Made by a program: the position numbers and the translations under genes. From assembly GCF_006385555.1 (NCBI RefSeq), contig NZ_CP041036.1, forward strand, positions 868,001 through 932,000: a stretch of DNA of 64,000 nt, read 5' to 3'. This document shows, one piece after another, positions 7,834 through 15,923 of the stretch. How positions within the stretch are numbered: position 1 is the first letter of the stretch; each line of letters begins with the position of its first letter. The notes beneath the pieces are model-generated. The model saw only the letters and a program-made list of their open reading frames with translations. It made no database searches and had not been told where the DNA came from. The stretch is from Shewanella polaris. GTDB lineage: Bacteria; Pseudomonadota; Gammaproteobacteria; Enterobacterales; Shewanellaceae.

Positions 7834-9903
7834 TTAGAAACTATACTTAACGCCGACTTCATAAGAACGGCCTTCATTTGGTTGGCCATATCCTTCGTAG
7901 TGCGATTCGTCTAGAATGTTATTTAGATTTACATAAGCTGAGAATTGCGGTGTAAAGGCTTTCTTAACACCCATATCAATAGTTAATGTATCGCTTTCCC
8001 ATTCATCAGAATCAACATCAATTAAAATATCCGTACGGTAACGAACACGTAAATTACTATCAATATCTAATGTGGGTTGATGCCAATTTAACATCGCAGT
8101 CAATGAGTTTTTAGGGATATCACGGAAGTAGTCAGATTCACGATCTTCACTTTCATTGCGGGCGTGGGTGTAACTGTAATCGAGTGATAAATTGATATTT
8201 TCTGATAACTGGCTTAGCGTGCTGAATTCTATACCGTAAAATTTAGATGTGCCCACATTTTGATTAACCTCAAGATCCCAGTCTGGATCTGTTGGGTCTG
8301 GGAGGTAAACAGCCACAATTTTATCGCTAATATCATGATAAAAAGCGCCAATATCAATATTGTTTAACCAGCTATTGTTAAAGTTATTTTTCCAACCAAA
8401 TGCATAACTGGTACTGCGTTCAGGTTTAAGGTCATGACGGGCTCCGGTATCATCATACATCTCCGAGAATGTAGCAAAACGAGTTTTTTGCGCGATAGAA
8501 CCGTAAACCATTCCTGCACTATCAAAGGTATAGCTTGCGCCTAAGCTGGGGTCAAAAGTATCTGAGTCATCATTTTCACTATCAGCATCGATGCCACTAT
8601 TTTCAATAACCGTTTGTTTATGCCATGCAATCCCAGCAACAACATTAAGAGCTCCGAAAGTCATTGTATCTTCAGCTGCAAAACTAACTGTATCTAATTC
8701 CGAACGTTCATAGCCATAAGATTCATCTGGATCAATATAAGCTGTATTTTCCTTCTTATGGACGTCATTTTTATAATTAACAGATAAACTTAAATTGTTC
8801 CAATCAGCTAGTCCCATGTCAGCAAATAATGCACCACCACCTGTATAATCACTCCAATGGCTAACCGCTAATTTAACTGCTTTTTTTGGTGTATCGTAAG
8901 AATCATAAGAATCGTCATGAGTATGGTAATAAGCTAAAGCTCGCAGGGTTAGTGAATCATTAATACGATGCAGACCACTTAAATCTATCCCAGTATCTTT
9001 ATATTCAGAAATGTTTGCAAAACTACTGAAATCACTGAAGACTTTGTTATTGCGGGTATTGTAAGGAAGGTCTCGTTCGGTATCTAGATTAAAAACACTG
9101 GCAAAAATTTCACTGTTTTCGTTAGCATATCCGCCACGTACCCAGATATTAGTAGAGTCATAAGATGAGTTTTCACGCTTGTCACCATCTTCAACAATCA
9201 TTTGTTTAGGTAAGTCGCCATACTTATCTTTTACATCTGAAAGTACAGGTTCATAGTCGTTAGACATTCTCATGGAGTCTCGTCCACGATGATCGACAGT
9301 GGCAAATAGACTAAAGCCATTTTTACCTAAACTTATTGATGCCGATTCATTATTTTGTCCCATTTGTCCAATAGATGCCTCTAAATCTCCGCTGATCCCT
9401 TCTTGGCCTTTTTTGGTAATGATATTAACTACGCCGCCCATACCGTTAGGACCGTATAGTACTGAAGATGCGCCCTTGGTTACTTCAATTTTTGCTATAA
9501 TACTCGCTGAGATTTGGTTTAAATCTAATTGACCGTAATTAGTTTCGTAATATGGTACACCATCAAGAAGCACTAGGATTTTATCCTGTTCAAAACCTTG
9601 AATGGTTATATACTTCTCCCCTTTACTTGACTGGGCAGTATGTACTCCTGGTATATAATCTAATGCTTCAGCCGCAGTCTTAGCTCCGACCAATTCAATC
9701 TGGGCTTGCGTCATAGTATTGTGAATCGCTATATCCCTAACACCAGCTTGCTCTGATACTACGATTTCACCTAAAGAAAATACATCACTTTCATCACTGG
9801 CGATTGCTATTTGGCAGGCCAGTAAGCTGCAAACAGCAATAGCGATTTTGGTTTTTTTTGTTCTAGTCATCATAGATCCCATTTGTTCAATATTGATTAA
9901 CAT
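7834..9903 (-). CDS. TonB-dependent outer-membrane receptor
   Basis: A 689-residue receptor and the first gene of the uptake operon. It has a signal peptide (about KKTKIAIAVCSLLACQIAIAS), a TonB-box-like GEIVVSE at the mature N-terminus, and a plug domain with VHTAQSSKGEKYITIQGF, ILVLLDGVPYYE and SSVLYGPNGMGGVVNIITKKG. A 22-strand barrel follows, ending in the aromatic signature SYEVGVKYSF. It imports a scarce ligand using energy from a TonB complex; the operon carries its own ExbB/ExbD/TtpC. The longest frame starts with ATG at 9903; the paired ATGs at 9873 and 9870 give a more conventional signal peptide and may be the true start. The ligand is unknown. Confidence 0.93.
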   Translation of the reverse strand: MLINIEQMGSMMTRTKKTKIAIAVCSLLACQIAIASDESDVFSLGEIVVSEQAGVRDIAIHNTMTQAQIELVGAKTAAEALDYIPGVHTAQSSKGEKYITIQGFEQDKILVLLDGVPYYETNYGQLDLNQISASIIAKIEVTKGASSVLYGPNGMGGVVNIITKKGQEGISGDLEASIGQMGQNNESASISLGKNGFSLFATVDHRGRDSMRMSNDYEPVLSDVKDKYGDLPKQMIVEDGDKRENSSYDSTNIWVRGGYANENSEIFASVFNLDTERDLPYNTRNNKVFSDFSSFANISEYKDTGIDLSGLHRINDSLTLRALAYYHTHDDSYDSYDTPKKAVKLAVSHWSDYTGGGALFADMGLADWNNLSLSVNYKNDVHKKENTAYIDPDESYGYERSELDTVSFAAEDTMTFGALNVVAGIAWHKQTVIENSGIDADSENDDSDTFDPSLGASYTFDSAGMVYGSIAQKTRFATFSEMYDDTGARHDLKPERSTSYAFGWKNNFNNSWLNNIDIGAFYHDISDKIVAVYLPDPTDPDWDLEVNQNVGTSKFYGIEFSTLSQLSENINLSLDYSYTHARNESEDRESDYFRDIPKNSLTAMLNWHQPTLDIDSNLRVRYRTDILIDVDSDEWESDTLTIDMGVKKAFTPQFSAYVNLNNILDESHYEGYGQPNEGRSYEVGVKYSF

Positions 9904-10243
9904 CTGCCTGTAGAAACTTTATTCAGCTACATTTTAAAGGGCGTTATTAGCATCATTTATATTTCGGGTTTCAACATCGGTATAAAGGACCGGAATGCCC
10001 ATTGCGGGGTTATAAGCCGTCTCTATATTAAGACCGATATAAATGTGCGTATTGTCACGATGGCATTGTTACAATTCAAGATTGACCAATTAGAATTACA
10101 ACCAAGGCAGCAAAATTCCAGCAAATGGAAAATGGAAATGCAAAAAAGGACAAATTGTCCTTTTTTGAAAGCCGAGGCAAAGATGATTAGCAGTTATCAG
10201 GAGGGAGAAGTAAGTTGACCTAGTAATTCAGAGTGAACATTGA
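9904..10243. other. 340-bp control region between the receptor and response-regulator genes
   Basis: Both flanking genes run on the minus strand, so this is the upstream region of the receptor operon. It contains the perfect palindrome listed separately. It also has a 45-codon open stretch on the minus strand (10068 down to 9934) that reads like protein (for example GLNIETAYNPAMGIPVLYTD) but has no start codon in frame before it, and a plus-strand open frame running through most of it. I found no convincing -24/-12 (sigma-54) element with correct spacing on the minus strand, and no strong Fur box. Confidence 0.5.
10141..10167. promoter_or_regulatory. 27-bp perfect palindrome, candidate operator (or weak bidirectional terminator)
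   Basis: Two 13-base arms (caaaaaaggacaa and its exact complement) flank a single central A. It lies about 75 bases after the stop of the response-regulator gene and about 240 bases before the receptor start. Perfect dyad symmetry with a core of GGACAA/TTGTCC suits a dimeric regulator carrying a Fis-type HTH, such as the neighbouring gene product. The A and T runs also give it the look of a weak terminator, although the one-base spacer forces a short GC stem. Confidence 0.5.
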
Positions 10244-11611
10244 TCAATCTTGTTTCCACTCTTTTAATTTTCTGTCAATGGTTTTACGAGCAACGCCTAG
10301 GTGTTCTGCGGTTAATATTCTATTACCTTGGTAAATATTCATGACTCGAAGGATATGGGCCTTTTCAATTTTCTTGAGGCTCCATTCAATAGGGAAGTCA
10401 TGCTCATCATGCGTTCGCTCCAACTCTTTTTGTTGAGTTTGCATAAAATAATGTTGAGGTGTGATGTTCTGTATCAGACATTTTTCTACAGTATTTTTAA
10501 GTTCTTGCGCATTATTTGGCCAATTGTGTTCAGTAAGACTTAAAAAGTCTGCTGTTTGCCAAGCTTGAAAACGAGACAGAATTTCGTCATAGTTGTTTTC
10601 CATAGTTCTTAATAAGTTATTAGTGAAAAACTTTACTAATGTGACAATATCTTCAGGGTGCTGACACAGTGAGGGAAGACTAATATTAACCACAGCTATT
10701 CGATAATAAAGATCGCTTAAAAATATCTTATTTTCTACCAGATTTAATAATGATAATTGGCTTAAGCTAATAATGCGTAAAAGTGAGTTATTTTGAAATA
10801 TAGGACTATTTAAAAGGTGTAATAATTGGGTTTGTTCTGCTATTGAAAGCAAATTAATATGAGTTATGACTAAATAACTGTGTAGTTTGATTTGTGTACA
10901 ACGGTTTGTAAGTTGATGCCAATCTATTTGGGATGGATCACGACAATCAATATTTATTATCTGGCTTTGCGATGTCGAAAAGAGTTGTAACTGTTTAACT
11001 ACGAGTTTTTTTCCAGTGCCTGCTTCTCCTTCAATAAGCAAATGATGATGACTAAGGCTGATTTCATATAAGTTTTGCCTGATGTTTTGGACTATTTCGC
11101 TTTCTCCAATAAATAATGAATGCTGTGTATTACTATTGTCGCTAATAACTGCAAATTTTTTACGGGATAAGCGTAATTGCCATTGATTAATGGCTTGATC
11201 AACATCTTTGTTAAGCAATGGTTTAGCTAAAAAGTCACATGCTCCCATGCGCATGGCTTCAATGATTAACTCTGGTTCATTAGACCTGCTCATTAATATA
11301 AAGTTAAGTGGAAAACACAATTCAGCAATATCATCTCTAGTATTTGAATGTACGGTATGGAGAGTGTCTAGTTGTTGTTTGTTATCTGTTAAAGCCTGCC
11401 AAAACTCTTTTAATAATGTCGAGTCTATAATGATTAAGTTGAAATGAAACCGTCGAAAACTCACCTTGGCCTGCTCAGCTGTTTTGGTATGCTTAACAAA
11501 ACCAAAGTATAGCCTTAGAATAGGGTCAAGTTTTTTCCAAGCGTTAAGATCGGGTTCAATAACTAATACCGCAGCATCAGCAATATAGCTAGGTGATTTG
11601 TTATTATTCAT
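10244..11611 (-). CDS. NtrC-family response regulator with degenerate AAA+ domain
   Basis: A 455-residue regulator. An N-terminal receiver domain (about 13-140) has a candidate phospho-acceptor Asp63 in IIDS and the conserved Lys130 in AKP. A central NtrC-like AAA+ domain keeps Walker A (GEAGTGK, 195-201) and the FLSDLYYRIAVV segment. It lacks the GAFTGA loop that contacts sigma-54, and at the Walker B position reads YLVITHI instead of the usual LFLDEI. The C-terminus has a Fis-type HTH (LTAEHLGVARKTIDRKLKEW). It should therefore bind DNA, and probably cannot remodel sigma-54 polymerase. No histidine kinase gene is adjacent. It probably controls the receptor operon immediately downstream (inference). 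Confidence 0.8.
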   Translation of the reverse strand: MNNNKSPSYIADAAVLVIEPDLNAWKKLDPILRLYFGFVKHTKTAEQAKVSFRRFHFNLIIIDSTLLKEFWQALTDNKQQLDTLHTVHSNTRDDIAELCFPLNFILMSRSNEPELIIEAMRMGACDFLAKPLLNKDVDQAINQWQLRLSRKKFAVISDNSNTQHSLFIGESEIVQNIRQNLYEISLSHHHLLIEGEAGTGKKLVVKQLQLFSTSQSQIINIDCRDPSQIDWHQLTNRCTQIKLHSYLVITHINLLSIAEQTQLLHLLNSPIFQNNSLLRIISLSQLSLLNLVENKIFLSDLYYRIAVVNISLPSLCQHPEDIVTLVKFFTNNLLRTMENNYDEILSRFQAWQTADFLSLTEHNWPNNAQELKNTVEKCLIQNITPQHYFMQTQQKELERTHDEHDFPIEWSLKKIEKAHILRVMNIYQGNRILTAEHLGVARKTIDRKLKEWKQD

Positions 11612-11826
11612 TGGTATTTACCATTTTCTTAAGCCATTAATCTTTTGGTGATATTTAATCATAAATTGAACAAGAATATGATGTCTAAAGCTGATTTTAA
11701 ATACAAGCTCCATAAATCGAACATTGGCCACAGAACTGCAAAATTATTTGATTGGTATTTGTAGCTAAGAGCTAAAAAATTTAAAATGATAGAATTATTT
11801 GGGATCTAACTACTTGTAGGAATACT

Positions 11827-12732
11827 ATGCCTATTGATTCAAGTGCTATATATATGAGTACGAAACAAGTTGCTGATTACTTAGACTTAAATGAGAAAAA
11901 AGTTTATTCAATGGCTAGCCACCGTATTTTACCTGCAACTAAAGTTACTGGTAAATGGTTATTTCCTAAAGTGTTAATAGATAGATGGTTAATGGACTCA
12001 TGTCATAGTGGGATGCTTTCTGACAGAATGCATATTACTGGCAGTGATGATCCACTCCTTTCAATGTTAGTTGCACAGCTAATGTCTAAAGGAAATCATC
12101 AAGAAATCATTAGTTATAGTGCCACGGGGTCGACGCTAGGCTTGGAGTTGCTCTCTCGAGGGTATGCAGATGTTTGTAGTATCCACTGGGAAAGCCAATA
12201 AGGTAACCGAGACAGCTTGTATTCTTTGCTTAAAAGCTTCCCTAACCATCCTCAATGGGTCTTAGTGAGCGGCTTTGAGCGTCAACAAGGCTTAATGGTC
12301 CGTCAAGAAATGGCATCATTGTTTGATGACAAAGCTAAATCATCGCTACAACCATTACGTTGGGTTTCTCGCCAAAAAGGGGCTGGGAGTCAGCGGCATT
12401 TAGAACATTGGTTGATGCAACAAGATGTTAATCCCAATGAGTTATTGTTTAGCGCAACGGCTCAATCAGAACGCGAATTAGCGGGTTATATAGCACGTAA
12501 AAATGCTGATATTGGTTTTGGTTGTCAAGCTGTTGCTGTTGAAAGTGGCCTGTACTTCATTCCCAAACTAACGGAGTCGTTTGACTTTGTTATGTCGCAA
12601 AGTATTTTTTTTCGACGTCAGTTGCAAGCATTATTAGAGTTGTTAAAACAACCTCAAACAGCACAATTAGCCAATATGCTAACGGGTTATCAACTTGGGG
12701 AAAGCGGAAAAATCATTTGGAATGGGCAGTAA
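11827..12732 (+). pseudogene. HTH (excisionase-type) / PBP-like domain regulator interrupted by one in-frame TAA
   Basis: Two open segments in the same frame are separated by a single TAA at 12199-12201. The first (124 residues) has an excisionase-type HTH (STKQVADYLDLNEKKVYSMA, then KVTGKWLFPKVLIDRWL) and the beginning of a PBP-like domain. The second (from about 12202) continues that domain without any frame shift: WVLVSGFERQQGLMVR and ADIGFGCQAVAVESGLYFIP. Changing TAA to CAA would restore one protein of about 300 residues, the normal size for this HTH-PBP family. Such regulators are often associated with molybdate or tungstate genes. It is divergent from the response regulator. It is either a recent nonsense mutation, two separate peptides (TTG start at 12217 possible), stop readthrough, or a sequencing error. 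Confidence 0.75.
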
Positions 12733-12890
12733 TTCGATTTTTAAGAGACTTCCCCTTCATATTTACGTAACAATATCGGCTTTACTATGTATTTATTATC
12801 TGAATTTTTGTATGGAGTCATAATAAATAACTGCACAACCTTATTTGCTTAACTGTTATGCTTACTCTGTGTCCTTGTTTTGAGAGTTCG

Positions 12891-13262
12891 ATGGATAAAT
12901 CTGTTTTTTTAGATGCGATGAATATTACTCGCTGGCGTTGTGCCGATAAACCGTTAAAGCCTTATTTAGTGCTGCATGATCTTGATGCTGATTTATCGGA
13001 TCAAACATTGATTAGTGATGTACTGGGTTTATTGAACGTTGACATTGATCAGTGCGAGTTTGATTGTGAAATGATCAAGGGTCCACAGGTTGTTTGGGAT
13101 ATGCGTAAGGTAAAAACTCGTCCTCGTGTTGCTTGGGTAGTTAGTGCGCCCGTTAGTGACTTATTGATTCACCCCGATGAGAAACGCCAACTGTGGCAGC
13201 AAATAATACTGCATATCAATAAATCTGATGTCGATGTGGAGGGTACCTGTGCACAACACTGA
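12891..13262 (+). CDS. holD: DNA polymerase III psi subunit
   Basis: About 123 residues. The sequence MDKSVFLDAMNITRWRC, the central LVLHDLD and VSAPVSDLLIHPDEKRQLWQQI match HolD, the clamp-loader accessory protein that links the gamma complex (via chi) to SSB. The open frame extends back to 12858, but ATG at 12891 follows a purine-rich stretch and matches the usual HolD N-terminus. Its 3' end overlaps rimI by 14 bases; the holD-rimI pair is common in gammaproteobacteria, which supports the assignment of this poorly conserved protein. Confidence 0.85.
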   Translation: MDKSVFLDAMNITRWRCADKPLKPYLVLHDLDADLSDQTLISDVLGLLNVDIDQCEFDCEMIKGPQVVWDMRKVKTRPRVAWVVSAPVSDLLIHPDEKRQLWQQIILHINKSDVDVEGTCAQH

Positions 13263-13707
13263 ATCATACACCATAGTTAATCTTACGCTTGATGATGTTC
13301 CTGAGATGGCGAATATAGAAGCCAAGGCACATACTCACCCTTGGTCTAAAGCGGGCTTAGCTGATTGTTTTGGCCCCTTGTATCGGATTATTGGTTTGAA
13401 GCAACAAAGTCAGTTATTGGGTTTTGCGGTGGTGCAGCAAATTTTCGATGAAGCGACATTACTTGATATCTGTATTGATCCTGCTCACCAAGGTTTAGGA
13501 TTCGGTTTATTGCTCATTCGACAGGTTTTTGATGATGCTAAACAAGCCGATGCTGTGGTGGTAATGTTAGAAGTACGACAGTCAAATATTGTGGCGAAAG
13601 GATTGTACGAGAAAGTTGGTTTTATTGAGTCTGGCCGACGTAAAAATTATTATGCTACCGAAGATGGTAATGAAGACGCCATTTTAATGGATTTATCTTT
13701 GGTATGA
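13249..13707 (+). CDS. rimI: Ribosomal protein S18-alanine N-acetyltransferase
   Basis: GNAT-family acetyltransferase of about 152 residues. It has the acetyl-CoA binding segment IDPAHQGLGFGLLLI (Q-x-x-G-x-G/A type) and the RimI signature MLEVRQSNIVAKGLYEKVGFIESGRRKNYY. RimI acetylates the N-terminal alanine of ribosomal protein S18. The start chosen is GTG at 13249 because a strong ribosome-binding site (ggaggg) lies 5 bases upstream; an ATG at 13228 in frame lacks one. It is co-transcribed with holD and followed by a strong terminator. Confidence 0.92.
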   Translation: MHNTESYTIVNLTLDDVPEMANIEAKAHTHPWSKAGLADCFGPLYRIIGLKQQSQLLGFAVVQQIFDEATLLDICIDPAHQGLGFGLLLIRQVFDDAKQADAVVVMLEVRQSNIVAKGLYEKVGFIESGRRKNYYATEDGNEDAILMDLSLV

Positions 13708-13733
13708 TTCAGTAGAAGATAAATGTATAGATA

Positions 13734-13767
13734 TAAAAAAACAGCGCTATATTAGCGCTGTTTTTTT
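13734..13767. terminator. Bidirectional rho-independent terminator between rimI and lipA
   Basis: The hairpin aacagcgct-atatt-agcgctgtt is flanked by an A run on the left and seven T on the right. It serves the convergent rimI (plus) and lipA (minus) transcripts. Confidence 0.9.
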
Positions 13768-13783
13768 ATGCAGGTAAAGATAG

Positions 13784-14749
13784 TTATTTAACTTCTTTGC
13801 CCTGTGCTTGTAAATCTGCATGATAGCTTGAACGAACCAATGGACCACAGGCAGCATGGGTAAAGCCAAGTTCATCGGCTAATGCTTTCAATTCATCAAA
13901 TTCAGCTGGTGGAACATAACGTTCAACAGGTAGGTGGAATTTAGACGGTTGTAAGTATTGGCCCAGTGTTAGCATTTCTACGTTGTGGGCGCGAAGATCG
14001 CGTAATACGTCAGCGATCTCTTCGTTAGTTTCACCTAATCCCATCATTAAACCAGACTTGGTCGGAATAGTTGGGTGACGCTCTTTAAAACGTTTAAGCA
14101 AATCTAATGACCACTGATAGTTTGCGCCTGGACGCGCTTTACGATAATGAGCTGGAGCTGTTTCTAAATTGTGGTTGAACACATCAGGAGGCTCGGTGGC
14201 TAATATATCTAAAGCGGCATCAATACGGCCACGGAAATCTGGAACCAGAGTTTCAATCTTAATTTCTGGGTTTAATAAACGTATTTCGCGAATACAATCA
14301 GCAAAATGTTGTGCGCCACCATCACGTAAATCATCACGGTCGACTGAAGTAATAACAACATACTTTAGTTTCATGTCTCTAATGGTTTGTGCGAGCTTTT
14401 GTGGTTCTTGAGCATCAGGTTTTAATGGACGGCCATGAGCTACGTCGCAGAATGGGCAGCGACGGGTGCAAATTGCTCCAAGGATCATAAAGGTTGCCGT
14501 GCCGTGGTTAAAACATTCTGCTAAGTTTGGGCAAGATGCCTCTTCACAAACCGAATGTAATCCATTTTTACGTAATGCTGCTTTTATATCGAGAATGCGT
14601 TGGTTTGATGCAGGCAATTTAACTCGCAACCAATCTGGTTTACGCAGCATAGTTGCGCGCTCTGATGGCACGACTTTTATAGGAATTCGGGCGACTTTCT
14701 CGGCATCACGTAATTTGACACCTGGTTGTAATCTTTCAGGCCTATTCAT
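13784..14749 (-). CDS. lipA: Lipoyl synthase
   Basis: A 321-residue radical-SAM enzyme that inserts two sulphurs into protein-bound octanoyl groups to make lipoate. Both iron-sulphur cluster motifs are visible: the auxiliary cluster [12 protein letters not shown] and the radical-[12 protein letters not shown] (C-x3-C-x2-C). The C-terminal serine motif (VRSSYHA) is also present. The full length matches E. coli LipA. Its start abuts the stop of lipB at 14749, so the two-step lipoate pathway is encoded in one transcript (lipB then lipA). Confidence 0.98.
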   Translation of the reverse strand: MNRPERLQPGVKLRDAEKVARIPIKVVPSERATMLRKPDWLRVKLPASNQRILDIKAALRKNGLHSVCEEASCPNLAECFNHGTATFMILGAICTRRCPFCDVAHGRPLKPDAQEPQKLAQTIRDMKLKYVVITSVDRDDLRDGGAQHFADCIREIRLLNPEIKIETLVPDFRGRIDAALDILATEPPDVFNHNLETAPAHYRKARPGANYQWSLDLLKRFKERHPTIPTKSGLMMGLGETNEEIADVLRDLRAHNVEMLTLGQYLQPSKFHLPVERYVPPAEFDELKALADELGFTHAACGPLVRSSYHADLQAQGKEVK

Positions 14750-15405
14750 TATTCTGCTAATCCTTGATGATGTACAAGTTGTTGATAGCCCATAATTTGG
14801 CTAAAGGTTTGGATTAATTTATCGCCAGCTTCAAGCACGGTTTTGGGTCCACCTAATGCTTTACATTGCACCATTTCTAAACCCGCATATCCGCAAGGAT
14901 TGATACGTTGAAACGGGGCTAAATCCATGTCGACATTTAATGCTAAGCCATGAAAAGAGCAACCTTTGCGGATACGTAATCCTAAAGAAGCAATTTTTCG
15001 CTCTGTAACATAAACACCTGGAGCATCAGCTTTTGCATACGCATTGATATCGAAATAGGCGAGCATATCAACAATACTTTGCTCAATATTGTTCACTAAT
15101 TGACGAACACCTATTTTATTACGTTTGATGTCAATAAGTGGATAAACCACTAATTGTCCCGGTCCGTGATAGGTAACTTGACCACCTCGGTCGACTTGAA
15201 TAACCGGAATATCACCTGGATTGAGTATATGCTCGCTTTTGCCAGCCTGGCCTTGGGTAAATACTGGTGGGTGCTCAACTATCCAAAGTTCATCTTGGCT
15301 GTCGCTATCGCGAGTATCGGTATATTGCTGCATTGCATGCCATGTTGATTCATAGTCCTGCATACCAAGGTGGCGAATGTGCAGTGTTTGTGCTTGCAAG
15401 GGCAA
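14749..15405 (-). CDS. lipB: Octanoyl-ACP:protein N-octanoyltransferase
   Basis: A 218-residue LipB that moves octanoate from acyl carrier protein to lipoyl domains. It has [45 protein letters not shown] with the catalytic lysine region, and the catalytic Cys in INPCGYAG. It is followed directly by lipA on the minus strand. A small ybeD gene precedes it, as in E. coli. Confidence 0.98.
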   Translation of the reverse strand: MPLQAQTLHIRHLGMQDYESTWHAMQQYTDTRDSDSQDELWIVEHPPVFTQGQAGKSEHILNPGDIPVIQVDRGGQVTYHGPGQLVVYPLIDIKRNKIGVRQLVNNIEQSIVDMLAYFDINAYAKADAPGVYVTERKIASLGLRIRKGCSFHGLALNVDMDLAPFQRINPCGYAGLEMVQCKALGGPKTVLEAGDKLIQTFSQIMGYQQLVHHQGLAE

Positions 15406-15500
15406 CGTCTCCCACCAGATGAATGGTGTGTATCCACTTAATAAATTAATTGTTGAGCATTATACTCAAGTTTATGAGTAATGATGACCCTTTTTGGCGC

Positions 15501-15767
15501 TTACAGTACGCGTTTTACACCTTCGATGGCGGCAAGATCTATATACGCTTTTTCAATATGCTCTTTACTGGTCACAGTAATACGGATTGTGATTGAATTG
15601 TAATGACCTTTACTCGATGCTTTAACTGTTGGAGCATAATCACCCGGGGTAATTTGTTGTGCAACAGCAACAACACGATCTGCTAAGGTATCATCTGCTT
15701 CGCCAATCACTTTGAAAAGGCATGCACTAGGGAATTCCATTACTTGGTCAAACGTTGTATTTAACAT
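15501..15767 (-). CDS. ybeD: DUF493/YbeD family protein
   Basis: An 88-residue protein of the YbeD family ([37 protein letters not shown]) with an ACT-like ferredoxin fold. It sits between dacA and lipB exactly as in enterobacteria. The family is structurally known but functionally undefined; a regulatory role by ligand binding has been suggested from the fold. The short symmetric sequence tactca-agttta-tgagta follows its stop. Confidence 0.95.
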   Translation of the reverse strand: MLNTTFDQVMEFPSACLFKVIGEADDTLADRVVAVAQQITPGDYAPTVKASSKGHYNSITIRITVTSKEHIEKAYIDLAAIEGVKRVL

Positions 15768-15846
15768 TAGCTTACTCGATTCTGTGTTTGATATTACTAA
15801 TATGGTGGCTATTATAACGGATTCAAGCCTGACAGATCTTAAAAAA

Positions 15847-15907
15847 TTAAAGCCGCAGATTAGGCGGCTTTAATTAGTTGATTCACTAATAAATTAATTA
15901 GTGAATC
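15847..15907. terminator. Two consecutive hairpins between dacA and ybeD
   Basis: The first stem (ttaaagccgc / gcggctttaa, 15847-15873) has a T-rich flank on each side and behaves like a bidirectional terminator. The second stem (gattcactaat / attagtgaatc, 15880-15907) is AT-rich with a 6-base loop. They lie just past the dacA stop on the minus strand, so dacA transcription probably ends or attenuates here before ybeD-lipB-lipA. Confidence 0.75.
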
Positions 15908-15923
15908 AAGTAAATCTATTTAA

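Noticed and set aside
9961..10060. Possible riboswitch in the receptor operon leader, because of paired segments tatcggt and accgata around a GC-rich middle
   Set aside because: I could not match it to the conserved cores of cobalamin, FMN, TPP or Moco riboswitches, and the pairing is short. A covariance-model search (Rfam) would settle it.
9904..10140. Sigma-54 (-24/-12) promoter for the receptor operon
   Set aside because: GG and GC pairs on the minus strand were present only with wrong spacing (11 or 6 bases instead of 10), and the neighbouring regulator lacks GAFTGA.
12202..12732. Second half of the split regulator as an independent gene starting at TTG 12217
   Set aside because: It lies in the same frame as the first half, has no ribosome-binding site of note, and starts in the middle of the PBP-like domain, so one interrupted gene is the simpler reading.
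13228..13248. Upstream ATG as start of rimI
   Set aside because: The GTG at 13249 is correctly spaced from a strong ggaggg ribosome-binding site, while the ATG has none.
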